A program made the position numbers and the translations under genes. From Formosa sp030427735 (GTDB taxonomy: Bacteria; Bacteroidota; Bacteroidia; Flavobacteriales; Flavobacteriaceae): a DNA stretch of 64,000 nt. Each line of letters opens with the position of its first letter. Position 1 is the stretch's first letter. Below are positions 1-6,897 of this stretch, piece by piece. The stretch lies in the NCBI RefSeq assembly GCF_051200825.1, contig NZ_CP195158.1, positions 3,720,001-3,784,000 on the forward strand, written 5' to 3'. A model generated the notes under the pieces. It was not told the DNA's origin and ran no database searches. It was given only the letters and a program-made list of their open reading frames with translations.

Positions 1-592
1 GCTTCATCTCTATTCGGGTTCTAAACTCTCTAGCAAATACTTTAATAAGTTCTCTAAAATCTACGCGTTCTTCGGCAGTGTAATAGAACGTGGCCTTGCT
101 AGCATCGCCCTGATATTCGATATCGGAAATCTTCATTTGCAATTTAAGATCGATAGCAAACTGTCGCGCTTTAACCTTCATAGGTTCTTCTTTTTCGCGC
201 GCTTCAGACCAAATATCAATATCGCGTTGCGAAGCTTTTCTGTATATTTTTAAAACATCGCCATCTAGCGGTATTTTTTTGCGTTTCATTTGCACTCTTA
301 CCAGTTCGCCGGTAAGGGTTACCATGCCTATATCGTGCCCCGTTTGTGCTTGAGTAGCAACAATATCGCCAATACTTAACGATAAATTTTCTGTGTTTTT
401 ATAATATTCTTTACGTCCGTTTTTAAAACGAACCTCAACCCAATTAAAAGGAGCCTCGCCATTTGGAAGGGCCATATTTGCCAACCAATCAAAAACAGTT
501 AATTTATTACAACTATCTGTTCCGCATGTTCCATTATTTTTGCATCCTTTTGGCTGACCATCTTTTCCTGTCGAGCAACTTGCACAAGCCAT
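1..592 (-). CDS. ricT: PSP1 domain protein, RicT/YaaT-like (3' end off window)
   Basis: The reading frame starts at ATG 592 and is still open at base 1, so 197 codons are visible and the C-terminus is missing. The N-terminus is cysteine-rich (MACASCSTGKDGQPKGC, then CGTDSC), followed by a PSP1-type region with NWVEVRFKNGRKEYYKN near residue 50 and the typical GDIVATQAQTGHDIGMV stretch near 80. PSP1/RicT proteins in Bacillus act with partner proteins in mRNA maturation and bind an iron-sulfur cluster; the extra N-terminal cysteines here could hold a metal or cluster, but that is inference. In Flavobacteriaceae this gene usually sits between holB and gldH, both of which would lie outside this window. 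The function in this group is not established. Confidence 0.8.
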   Translation of the reverse strand, partial: MACASCSTGKDGQPKGCKNNGTCGTDSCNKLTVFDWLANMALPNGEAPFNWVEVRFKNGRKEYYKNTENLSLSIGDIVATQAQTGHDIGMVTLTGELVRVQMKRKKIPLDGDVLKIYRKASQRDIDIWSEAREKEEPMKVKARQFAIDLKLQMKISDIEYQGDASKATFYYTAEERVDFRELIKVFAREFRTRIEMK

Positions 593-800
593 AAATTAGT
601 TATGTATATATAGATTCTGAAAAACCCGAGGTTTAACAGAAGTAAATTAGTAAATATTTCATTTTGAAACTCTTGCAACAAGATAAGAATTTCATCCCAA
701 TATGCTACTTGGGGTTGTAAAGATATGATTATTCTAAAGACTGTAAAAGAAAGATATTTTTATTACAATACTTGTAAAATTTTAAAACTCAAATAAACGC

Positions 801-846
801 AAAAAGCTGTATACCAGAGCAAACAACCCTCGCATACAGCTTTGTT
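801..846 (-). terminator. Terminator of trhO
   Basis: A 10-bp perfect stem (AAAGCTGTAT at 803-812 with ATACAGCTTT at 834-843) around a 21-base loop lies 20 bases beyond the trhO stop. Read on the minus strand the stem is followed by a short T run; the plus strand also carries TTTGTTTTT after it, so it may work both ways. Confidence 0.65.
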
Positions 847-862
847 TTTAATAGCTTTTGTT

Positions 863-1927
863 TTATTTCTTTAAGATTTCGAAAATATTGCGTAAATCTT
901 TTTTGTAGGGCAAATGGTCTGCACGCCCTTTTTTAAAGATATCGTTACTATTGCCTTGGCCACGACGCAATGCCTTTTGCTCGTCTTGTGGTAAACTGTG
1001 TACCTCTTTACAATTGCTAGAACAACAACCGTCCATTTCTTCTTTACAAGCGTCGCACTGTATAAATAGTAAGTGGCAAGCATCGTTGGCACAATTAACA
1101 TGAGTATCTGCAGGTGCGCCACATTGATGACAACGTGCAATTACATCGTCTGAAATTCGCTCTGAACGACGTTCGTCGAACACAAAGTTTTTACCTATAA
1201 ACTTATTATCTAATTGGCTTTCGTTTACCTGTCTGGTATATTCTATAATACCACCTTCTAACTGAAAAACGTTTTTAAAACCTTTGTGTTTAAAATAGGC
1301 ACTGGCTTTTTCGCAACGAATACCGCCGGTGCAATACATTACTAAATTTTTATTTTCTTTAAATTCTTTTAAGTCGTCTTCAATTATCGGTAACGATTCT
1401 CTAAAAGTATCTACATCTGGAGTAATGGCGTTTTTAAAATGCCCAATTTCGCTTTCGTAATGGTTTCTCATGTCTACAAGAATGGTATTCTCGTCTTCAA
1501 TCAATTCATTAAATTGCTGTGCTCCTACATGCACTCCTTTATTGGTAACATCAAAAGTATCGTCGTTTAACCCGTCGGCAACAATTTTGTCGCGCACTTT
1601 AACTTTTAGTTTCAAAAACGACATATTGTCTTGCTCTACAGCTATGTTTAAACGGATGTCTTTTAAAAACGGAATGGTATCTAAATGCGTTTTAAACGCA
1701 TTAAAACGATCTGCTGGTAAAGACAATTGGCCATTTATACCTTCGTGGGCGACATAAATACGACCCAGCACATCTAATTTGTTCCAAACTACAAACAGTT
1801 GATTTCTAAATTCTGTAGGATTTTCGATTTTGGCATACTGATAAAAAGAAAGTGTTAATCGATCTTTGCCTGCTTTTTCGATTAATTCTGCTCTTTCTTT
1901 AGCGCTTAACTTATTGTACAGTTGCAT
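863..1927 (-). CDS. trhO: tRNA uridine-34 hydroxylase TrhO (rhodanese family)
   Basis: This 354-residue protein matches the TrhO (YceA) family, which uses prephenate-independent, oxygen-dependent chemistry to make 5-hydroxyuridine at the tRNA wobble position in the cytoplasm. An N-terminal acylphosphatase-like domain (about 25-120, with YVAHEGINGQLS) is followed by a rhodanese domain (about 140-240) carrying the catalytic loop CTGGIRCEK with Cys199. The C-terminal 90 residues contain a cysteine-rich stretch (RCHQCG, CANDAC, CDACKEEMDGCC) that could bind metal, as in other long members of the family. ATG 1927 fits the family start. A Bacteroidota -7 box lies at 1963-1970 on the same strand, giving a leader of about 30 bases. 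It is a single-gene unit ending at the hairpin at 801-846. Confidence 0.9.
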   Translation of the reverse strand: MQLYNKLSAKERAELIEKAGKDRLTLSFYQYAKIENPTEFRNQLFVVWNKLDVLGRIYVAHEGINGQLSLPADRFNAFKTHLDTIPFLKDIRLNIAVEQDNMSFLKLKVKVRDKIVADGLNDDTFDVTNKGVHVGAQQFNELIEDENTILVDMRNHYESEIGHFKNAITPDVDTFRESLPIIEDDLKEFKENKNLVMYCTGGIRCEKASAYFKHKGFKNVFQLEGGIIEYTRQVNESQLDNKFIGKNFVFDERRSERISDDVIARCHQCGAPADTHVNCANDACHLLFIQCDACKEEMDGCCSSNCKEVHSLPQDEQKALRRGQGNSNDIFKKGRADHLPYKKDLRNIFEILKK

Positions 1928-1962
1928 GCTATACTAATTTTAAGGTTAAAAAAATATTTTTG

Positions 1963-1970
1963 CAAAGGTA
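1963..1970 (-). promoter_or_regulatory. -7 box of trhO promoter (TACCTTTG)
   Basis: TACCTTTG on the minus strand matches the TAnnTTTG consensus of Bacteroidota housekeeping promoters and sits 36 bases upstream of the trhO ATG. No good TTG lies at the usual 19-21 base spacing, so the -33 box is weak. Confidence 0.5.
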
Positions 1971-2040
1971 ACATTTTAAAACCAATTGAACACCACCCAC
2001 AAAAAAAGCATTCTGGACAACCAAAATGCTTTTAATAGAC

Positions 2041-2095
2041 TAACTCGTTAATTATATTTTTTAATTTTAAAATCTAAAAAATACCATACGAGTTA
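2041..2095 (-). terminator. Long AT-rich inverted repeat after a 30-codon ORF
   Basis: TAACTCGT (2041-2048) pairs with ACGAGTTA (2088-2095), and inside it TATTTTTT faces AAAAAATA, giving a long imperfect hairpin. The arm at 2093-2095 contains the stop codon of the small ORF at 2093-2185. It could end that ORF's transcript or be part of a structured small RNA. Confidence 0.4.
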
Positions 2096-2185
2096 ACCAC
2101 CATCGGTTTTGCAATTTCCGTTAACACAAACAGTAAACGCAGCACCTGTAGTACGAATTAACAATGTTTGTTTTAGAAATTTCAT
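2093..2185 (-). CDS. Possible 30-residue peptide with two cysteines
   Basis: Starting at ATG 2185 and ending with TAA at 2093 is an open frame for 30 residues. It begins MKFLKQTLLIRTTGAAF and ends VCVNGNCKTDGG, so a basic, hydrophobic start leads to a short tail with Cys-x4-Cys and a terminal Gly-Gly. I do not recognise it. It lies in the gap between trhO and recA, on the strand opposite recA. Its start codon is enclosed by a 9-bp inverted repeat (AACACAAAC in the leader, 2197-2205, with its complement inside the ORF, 2123-2131), and its stop lies in the hairpin at 2041-2095. No Shine-Dalgarno is seen, but few genes here have one. It may be a real micropeptide, a leader peptide or chance; 30 codons is too short to decide from this one sequence. 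Confidence 0.35.
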   Translation of the reverse strand: MKFLKQTLLIRTTGAAFTVCVNGNCKTDGG

Positions 2186-2251
2186 AATTTTTAAACGTTT
2201 GTGTTGCTGTTTATATTCGTAAACAAAAAAGGTTCATAGCAATAAATTCCC

Positions 2252-2266
2252 CTACGTATTACGTAG
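2252..2266. promoter_or_regulatory. Perfect 15-bp palindrome upstream of recA
   Basis: CTACGTA, T, TACGTAG is a perfect 7-1-7 inverted repeat. It lies 34 bases upstream of the recA -33 box and 67 bases upstream of the small ORF at 2093-2185, which runs the other way. Its form suits a dimeric DNA-binding regulator, but which one is unknown. Confidence 0.4.
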
Positions 2267-2299
2267 ATGCATAAAGTGTAAAAAGGTTGCGTTATAAAA

Positions 2300-2330
2300 T
2301 TGTTAGATGACAAAAGAAGTCGTATTTTAG
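2300..2330 (+). promoter_or_regulatory. recA promoter
   Basis: TTG (2300-2302), a 20-base spacer and TATTTTAG (2323-2330) match the Bacteroidota promoter form with one mismatch in the -7 box. Transcription would start near 2337, about 27 bases before the recA ATG. Confidence 0.55.
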
Positions 2331-2363
2331 CACCTATTATTTTCTTCTAAAAAACACATATCA

Positions 2364-3374
2364 ATGAGCAACGAGAAAGACGCAAAATTAAAAGCACTGC
2401 AACTCACTTTAGATAAATTAGACAAAACTTACGGCAAAGGAACGGTAATGAAAATGAGCGATAAAGCCGTAGTCGATATCGATTCTATTTCCAGTGGGTC
2501 TTTAGGTTTAGATTTAGCTTTAGGCGTTGGAGGATATCCTAGAGGTCGTGTAATAGAAATTTACGGACCAGAATCGTCGGGAAAAACAACTTTAACATTA
2601 CACGCCATTGCCGAAGCACAAAAAGCTGGCGGTATTGCTGCTTTTATTGATGCAGAACATGCTTTTGATAGATTTTATGCCGAAAAATTAGGTGTAGATA
2701 TCGACAACTTAATTATATCGCAACCCGACCACGGAGAGCAAGCTCTAGAAATTGCCGACAACCTAGTGCGCTCTGGAGCAATAGACATTATAGTTATAGA
2801 CTCGGTAGCCGCATTAACTCCCAAAAGCGAAATTGAAGGCGAAATGGGAGACTCTAAAATGGGGCTTCATGCACGTTTAATGTCTCAGGCTTTGCGTAAG
2901 CTTACGGCTTCGGTTAGCAAAACCAACTGTACCATGTTTTTTATTAACCAATTGCGTGAAAAAATTGGCGTTATGTTTGGAAACCCAGAAACCACTACCG
3001 GTGGTAACGCTTTAAAATTTTACGCTTCGGTACGTTTAGACATTCGTCGCTCTACGCAAATTAAAGATACTAATGGCGAAGTTATAGGTAACAAAACCAA
3101 AATAAAAGTGGTTAAAAACAAAGTAGCACCACCGTTTAAAACAGCAGAATTCGATATTATGTACGGCGAAGGCGTATCGAAAGTAGGAGAAGTTTTAGAC
3201 ATTGCTGTAGAATTGGATATTGTTAAAAAAAGTGGCTCGTGGTTTAGCTATCAAGACACAAAATTAGGACAAGGTCGCGATGCTGTTAAAACAGTAATTA
3301 AAGACAATCCAGAACTTCTAGAGGAGCTGGAAGATAAAATTAAAGAAGCTATAAAAGCTAGCAAAGAAGCTTAA
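2364..3374 (+). CDS. recA: Recombinase RecA
   Basis: RecA binds single-stranded DNA as an ATP-driven filament, carries out strand exchange and triggers LexA-type cleavage. The 336-residue length is normal. The Walker A motif GPESSGKTT is at residues 68-76, the Walker B region reads IDIIVIDSVAAL, and the conserved loop MGLHARLMSQALRKLT and NQLREKIGVMFGNPETTTGG are intact. The gene has its own promoter (2300-2330) and a strong terminator at 3381-3408, so it is a single-gene unit. I see no clear SOS operator; the 15-bp palindrome at 2252-2266 is the only operator-like site near it. Confidence 0.98.
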   Translation: MSNEKDAKLKALQLTLDKLDKTYGKGTVMKMSDKAVVDIDSISSGSLGLDLALGVGGYPRGRVIEIYGPESSGKTTLTLHAIAEAQKAGGIAAFIDAEHAFDRFYAEKLGVDIDNLIISQPDHGEQALEIADNLVRSGAIDIIVIDSVAALTPKSEIEGEMGDSKMGLHARLMSQALRKLTASVSKTNCTMFFINQLREKIGVMFGNPETTTGGNALKFYASVRLDIRRSTQIKDTNGEVIGNKTKIKVVKNKVAPPFKTAEFDIMYGEGVSKVGEVLDIAVELDIVKKSGSWFSYQDTKLGQGRDAVKTVIKDNPELLEELEDKIKEAIKASKEA

Positions 3375-3380
3375 ACTACT

Positions 3381-3408
3381 AAAATCCCAATTTATTTTGG
3401 GATTTTTT
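3381..3408 (+). terminator. recA terminator
   Basis: AAAATCCCAA (3381-3390) pairs with TTGGGATTTT (3397-3406) around a 6-base loop and runs into a T tract, 7 bases beyond the recA stop. Confidence 0.85.
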
Positions 3409-3466
3409 CATTTTTATACGCAACCTTTTTAAACGCATTGCATCTAAAAAGAAAAACCTTATAATC

Positions 3467-3928
3467 ATGAAAAAATTAATTTTAGTATTGTGCTGCATAG
3501 CCACATTAGCATCTTGTAGTAACGACGACGATTTCGACAATTATTATTTTGAAACCATGCCTACAGAGTCTGTAGATGCACCAGAAATAATGGCTGTAAA
3601 CGAAGTCTATCAATTTACCGTTAATTATATTAAACCAACATCTTGTTATGCGCTTTATGACTTATATTATCAAGATGGTGAAGAAGATGAAATTGACGAC
3701 AGTGGTGAAACTATAGAAACTATAGACAAAGATTTCATCAGAATTATTGCTCCAATTAACGCTGTTTACGATGATAGCAATTGCGAACAATTGGATGAAT
3801 TAACCGATGTGACTTTCGATTTTTCACCTAGAGAAACAGGTACTTTCCGATTTAAATTTTGGACTGGAACAGACGAAAACGACGAAGACACCTTTTTGGT
3901 TGTAGACATTCCTGTAGTTGAAGAATAA
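3467..3928 (+). CDS. Small acidic lipoprotein of unknown function
   Basis: The 153-residue product starts with a lipoprotein signal (MKKLILVLCCIATLASC, lipobox LASC, Cys17 lipidated), followed by an acidic SNDDDFDN stretch that, at the +2 and following positions, resembles Bacteroidota lipoproteins, some of which are sent to the cell surface. The remainder is rich in Asp and Glu, with two cysteines (SCYALYD, SNCEQ) that might form a disulfide, and ends in a beta-rich segment (FSPRETGTFRFKFWTG). No family is recognised. It is followed after 29 bases by the sigma factor gene and could be read into it, since no terminator separates them. Confidence 0.75.
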   Translation: MKKLILVLCCIATLASCSNDDDFDNYYFETMPTESVDAPEIMAVNEVYQFTVNYIKPTSCYALYDLYYQDGEEDEIDDSGETIETIDKDFIRIIAPINAVYDDSNCEQLDELTDVTFDFSPRETGTFRFKFWTGTDENDEDTFLVVDIPVVEE

Positions 3929-3957
3929 CAATTATTAAAAACCTATAAGTTTTTCAT

Positions 3958-4500
3958 TTGAGTTTAAAGCAACTCATACAAAAATGTAAACGGAACGACA
4001 GAAAAGCACAAGGAGAACTCTACACACTGTACGCCAGTAAATTGTTCTCCATTTGCTTGAAATATTCCCGAAACCAGGCAGAAGCTAAAGACAATCTGCA
4101 AGATGCCTTTTTGACCATTTTTAGTAAAATTTCGCAATTTAACCATTCTGGCTCGTTCGAAGGTTGGTTAAAACGCATTACTATTAATACTGTACTACAA
4201 CGGTATCGCGAGAAAGGGGTTTTCGACATTATAAATGAAGAGCTTATAGACCAAGTTATAGAGGTAGAGGACCATGATAGTATCTCGATTGATTTCCTAT
4301 TAAGACTAATTCAAACACTGCCCAATCGTTACCGATTGGTCTTTAACCTTTATGTTTTAGATGGCCATTCGCACAAAGACATTGCCAAAATGCTAAATAT
4401 TTCTGTTGGTACTTCTAAATCTAATTTAGCTCGCGCCAGACAGATTTTGAAAGAGAAAATTGAAAATTATTACGCGAAAAATCAATCGCAATCTTTATAA
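3958..4500 (+). CDS. ECF-type RNA polymerase sigma factor
   Basis: This 180-residue protein has sigma-70 region 2 (about 10-80: GELYTLYASKLFSICLKYSRNQAEAKDNLQDAFLTIF) and region 4 with a helix-turn-helix (about 120-170: LPNRYRLVFNLYVLDGHSHKDIAKMLNISVGTSKSNLARAR). It lacks region 1 and 3, as expected for extracytoplasmic-function sigma factors. The start is TTG 3958, which gives the standard length; no ATG is nearby. The stop codon is directly followed by the ATG of the next gene, a membrane protein that starts like an anti-sigma factor, so the two are translationally linked. The target genes are unknown. Confidence 0.93.
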   Translation: MSLKQLIQKCKRNDRKAQGELYTLYASKLFSICLKYSRNQAEAKDNLQDAFLTIFSKISQFNHSGSFEGWLKRITINTVLQRYREKGVFDIINEELIDQVIEVEDHDSISIDFLLRLIQTLPNRYRLVFNLYVLDGHSHKDIAKMLNISVGTSKSNLARARQILKEKIENYYAKNQSQSL

Positions 4501-5919
4501 ATGAGTGATAGAAAGCACATAGACCGCTTATTTCAAGAGCATCTAAAAGATCTTGATCACGCACCCGATCCAGACGTATGGAAAGCTATTGAAGCCGAGT
4601 TGAACAACAAAAAGAAACAACGTCGGGTAATCCCTATTTGGTGGCGAACAGCAGGCGTTGCCGCATTACTACTTTTATTTTTAGCTTTAGGGATTTCATT
4701 CTTTAACACTAATACCTCTGCACCTACACATACCGTTACAGAACAGGAGTTACCAGACAGTTTAAACCAAACCCTAAACAACACAAACAAAACACCTATA
4801 CAAATTACCGATGCTGCAAATACAAGCAAATCGGAGTCCGAGGATAATTCTATATCAAAAGTGAATAACACAAGTACAGTAGCAAACACAAAAAGCATCA
4901 GCTCAAAGCCAACTGTAATTACAAAGTCTATAGCTTCAACAGAAAATGAAGACACGCGCAATATCGCTTCAAATAACAATAAAGACTCAAAATCATCTAG
5001 CTCCAACACTGTACCTTCTGAAAGCATTTCAACTTCAGAATTGAATCCTAAAAACGAAAACATCGGTTTAGCGCAAAAAAACACCCAAAAACCTGCAAAT
5101 AACAGCACTACAAAACAAACAACACCAACTAAAATAAAAGACACTTTAAGTATAGAAGAAGCCATTGCTCAAGCAGAAACTTCTGAAAGCACACCAGCAA
5201 CTAAAAAATGGAATATTAATCCTAACATTGCCCCCGTGTACTACAATGCCGCTGGAACTGGGTCGCATTTAGACGATCAGTTTGTAAACAATTCTAAAAC
5301 TGGCGAAATTAACACCAGTTATGGCTTAAGTGTTGGCTACGCTGTTACCCAAAAATTAAAAATACGCTCTGGTATTAATAGTGTAAAGTTAAGTTTTAAC
5401 ACTAACGATGTTGTTGTTTACGAGCCATCTGCTTCAGCTTTTGCAGCTACGCCACAATTAAAGCATGTTAAAACACCTAAGCAACCAGATAACCTAGCTA
5501 TGGTTAGCGCTAACAATCTATCGGGCATTAATAACAATTCGTTTTTAAATGAAAGCACAAATGCGGTTATCAATCAAAACATCAATTATTTTGAAGTGCC
5601 TTTAGAATTGGAATATAACATTATAAACAAACGGATTGGACTTCATGTAATAGGCGGTGTTAGTACCTTTTTTCTAAACGATAATACTGTATATTCTGAA
5701 AGCAATAGCAATAGATCGTATTTAGGAGAGGCCACTAATTTAAACGATGTTAGTTTTAGTACTAATTTAGGTATAGGTGTAGATTATAGTTTCGCCAAAC
5801 GATTTAACATCAATTTAGAACCCACAGTAAAATATCAATTTAATGCCTACAACCAAACTTCTGGTAGTGTTAGACCTTATATAATTGGTGTTTACACAGG
5901 GTTTAGTTACAAGTTTTAA
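4501..5919 (+). CDS. Membrane anti-sigma-like protein with C-terminal beta-barrel-like domain
   Basis: The 472-residue product has four parts: a cytoplasmic N-terminus of about 45 residues (FQEHLKDLDHAPDPDVWKAIEAEL), which matches the start of Bacteroidota anti-sigma-like proteins; one membrane helix at about 50-68 (TAGVAALLLLFLALGISFF); a long low-complexity Ser/Thr/Asn/Lys linker of roughly 70-235; and a C-terminal region ending in Phe (YIIGVYTGFSYKF) with alternating strands typical of outer-membrane beta-barrel domains. It begins at the base after the sigma factor stop. The likely role is to hold the sigma factor at the membrane until a signal arrives. A protein with both an inner-membrane helix and a barrel-like end would have to cross the periplasm through its linker. 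The assignment as anti-sigma rests on context and the N-terminal pattern. Confidence 0.75.
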   Translation: MSDRKHIDRLFQEHLKDLDHAPDPDVWKAIEAELNNKKKQRRVIPIWWRTAGVAALLLLFLALGISFFNTNTSAPTHTVTEQELPDSLNQTLNNTNKTPIQITDAANTSKSESEDNSISKVNNTSTVANTKSISSKPTVITKSIASTENEDTRNIASNNNKDSKSSSSNTVPSESISTSELNPKNENIGLAQKNTQKPANNSTTKQTTPTKIKDTLSIEEAIAQAETSESTPATKKWNINPNIAPVYYNAAGTGSHLDDQFVNNSKTGEINTSYGLSVGYAVTQKLKIRSGINSVKLSFNTNDVVVYEPSASAFAATPQLKHVKTPKQPDNLAMVSANNLSGINNNSFLNESTNAVINQNINYFEVPLELEYNIINKRIGLHVIGGVSTFFLNDNTVYSESNSNRSYLGEATNLNDVSFSTNLGIGVDYSFAKRFNINLEPTVKYQFNAYNQTSGSVRPYIIGVYTGFSYKF

Positions 5920-5940
5920 TTTTAGGTTGATTATTACGGG

Positions 5941-5970
5941 CATTTCAACATCCCAATTGAAATGTCTTTT
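5941..5970 (+). terminator. First terminator after sigma/anti-sigma unit
   Basis: CATTTCAA (5941-5948) pairs with TTGAAATG (5957-5964) around 8 bases, followed by TCTTTT. Confidence 0.6.
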
Positions 5971-5973
5971 AAA

Positions 5974-6010
5974 TAGAAGCAATTTTAAAATATTGCTTCT
6001 ATTTTTTTTT
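5974..6010. terminator. Second, stronger terminator between convergent genes
   Basis: TAGAAGCAAT (5974-5983) pairs with ATTGCTTCTA (5992-6001), loop 8, followed on the plus strand by a run of T. The right arm contains the plsC stop codon on the other strand. It forms a tandem pair with the hairpin at 5941. Confidence 0.75.
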
Positions 6011-6739
6011 ATACAACATTAATTGATTGAAAATAATATTACGCGCCTGCTCTCTTAACGGCTTACAATCGCTTAATGTTAAACCATCGGTATTTAAAAA
6101 TTGATGCATGTGTACACGCATTTTTCCTGGACCACCACTAAAAATAGTAAACGGATATCTTGCCTTATTATCGGCAAAAGTTATGGGGACTATAGGAATT
6201 TGATGATTGATCGCCAACTTAAAAGCGCCGTCTTTAAACTGGTCTAAAACAATGTTCTCGTCGGGCACACCGCCTTCTGGAAAAATGCAAATACTCAATC
6301 CAGATTGCAATCGTTTTTGAGCTCTTAAAAATACAGCATGTCTACTTTTTAAACTATCGCGATCTACCAAAATACAAGTCCGTTTATAAAAAAACCCAAA
6401 CAATGGTATTTTGGCCAGTTCTTGTTTACCCACAAAAACAAACGGATTTTTAACTGTAACCAACATAAGCATGATATCGGTCATTGAGGTATGGTTAGCA
6501 ATAAACATATAACTCTTATCGAGGTCGGGAACCTGCTCACGGTCTATAAGCCAATAAAACCCCATTCCCATTAAAATAAATCGTGCCCAAATACGAGCCA
6601 ATCTAAAGAAAAACGGATACCAGGACTCTTTAATAATAGACACAACCAACAAAGGCAATAATACTAAAATAGGAAGGGTTACTAAAATGTAAAACCACAC
6701 CCTATATAAAATCCAGAATAAATATTTAAAAATTTTCAT
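5999..6739 (-). CDS. plsC: 1-acyl-sn-glycerol-3-phosphate acyltransferase
   Basis: Members of this family transfer an acyl chain to lysophosphatidic acid at the inner membrane to make phosphatidic acid. The N-terminus carries a membrane helix region (FWILYRVWFYILVTLPILVLLPLLVV). The catalytic H-x4-D motif reads NHTSMTD (His83, Asp88) and the substrate-binding motif FPEGG is at about 153-157. I place the start at ATG 6739 (246 residues): three more codons upstream exist from a TTG, but that TTG is part of the TATTTTTG promoter box at 6746-6753. It is a single gene, converging on the sigma/anti-sigma unit. Several PlsC paralogues are common in Bacteroidota, so acceptor specificity is not certain. 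Confidence 0.88.
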   Translation of the reverse strand: MKIFKYLFWILYRVWFYILVTLPILVLLPLLVVSIIKESWYPFFFRLARIWARFILMGMGFYWLIDREQVPDLDKSYMFIANHTSMTDIMLMLVTVKNPFVFVGKQELAKIPLFGFFYKRTCILVDRDSLKSRHAVFLRAQKRLQSGLSICIFPEGGVPDENIVLDQFKDGAFKLAINHQIPIVPITFADNKARYPFTIFSGGPGKMRVHMHQFLNTDGLTLSDCKPLREQARNIIFNQLMLYKKK

Positions 6740-6745
6740 GCGTGC

Positions 6746-6753
6746 CAAAAATA
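6746..6753 (-). promoter_or_regulatory. -7 box of plsC promoter (TATTTTTG)
   Basis: TATTTTTG on the minus strand is a perfect TAnnTTTG match that ends 6 bases before ATG 6739. The transcript would have almost no leader, and the upstream in-frame TTG (6748) lies inside the box. Confidence 0.5.
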
Positions 6754-6841
6754 CACAATTGTATTGAGCTACTCTCTCTTAAAATTATATCTGTAAAACC
6801 TTTTTAACAGGTTGAATGATTTACGAATTGATATACCATAA

Positions 6842-6878
6842 AATAAGGCCTCTACTTACTGAAAGCAGAGGCCTTATT
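6842..6878 (-). terminator. Terminator of the T9SS gene pair
   Basis: AATAAGGCCTCT (6842-6853) and AGAGGCCTTATT (6867-6878) form a 12-bp perfect stem with a 13-base loop, 20 bases beyond the stop at 6898; the minus strand then reads TTATTTT. Confidence 0.8.
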
Positions 6879-6897
6879 TATAAAAAATGAGATAAAA

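Noticed and set aside
499..681. 60-codon frame on the minus strand at the RicT start
   Set aside because: It overlaps the true RicT N-terminus in another frame; the RicT frame has the family sequence.
3020..3202. 60-codon antisense frame in recA
   Set aside because: Shadow of a highly conserved gene; no independent signal.
4557..5165. Open frame of 202 codons on the minus strand
   Set aside because: It is the complement of the low-complexity linker of the anti-sigma-like gene; the composition (runs of Val, Phe, Ser) reflects the repeats of the real gene and no family pattern is seen.
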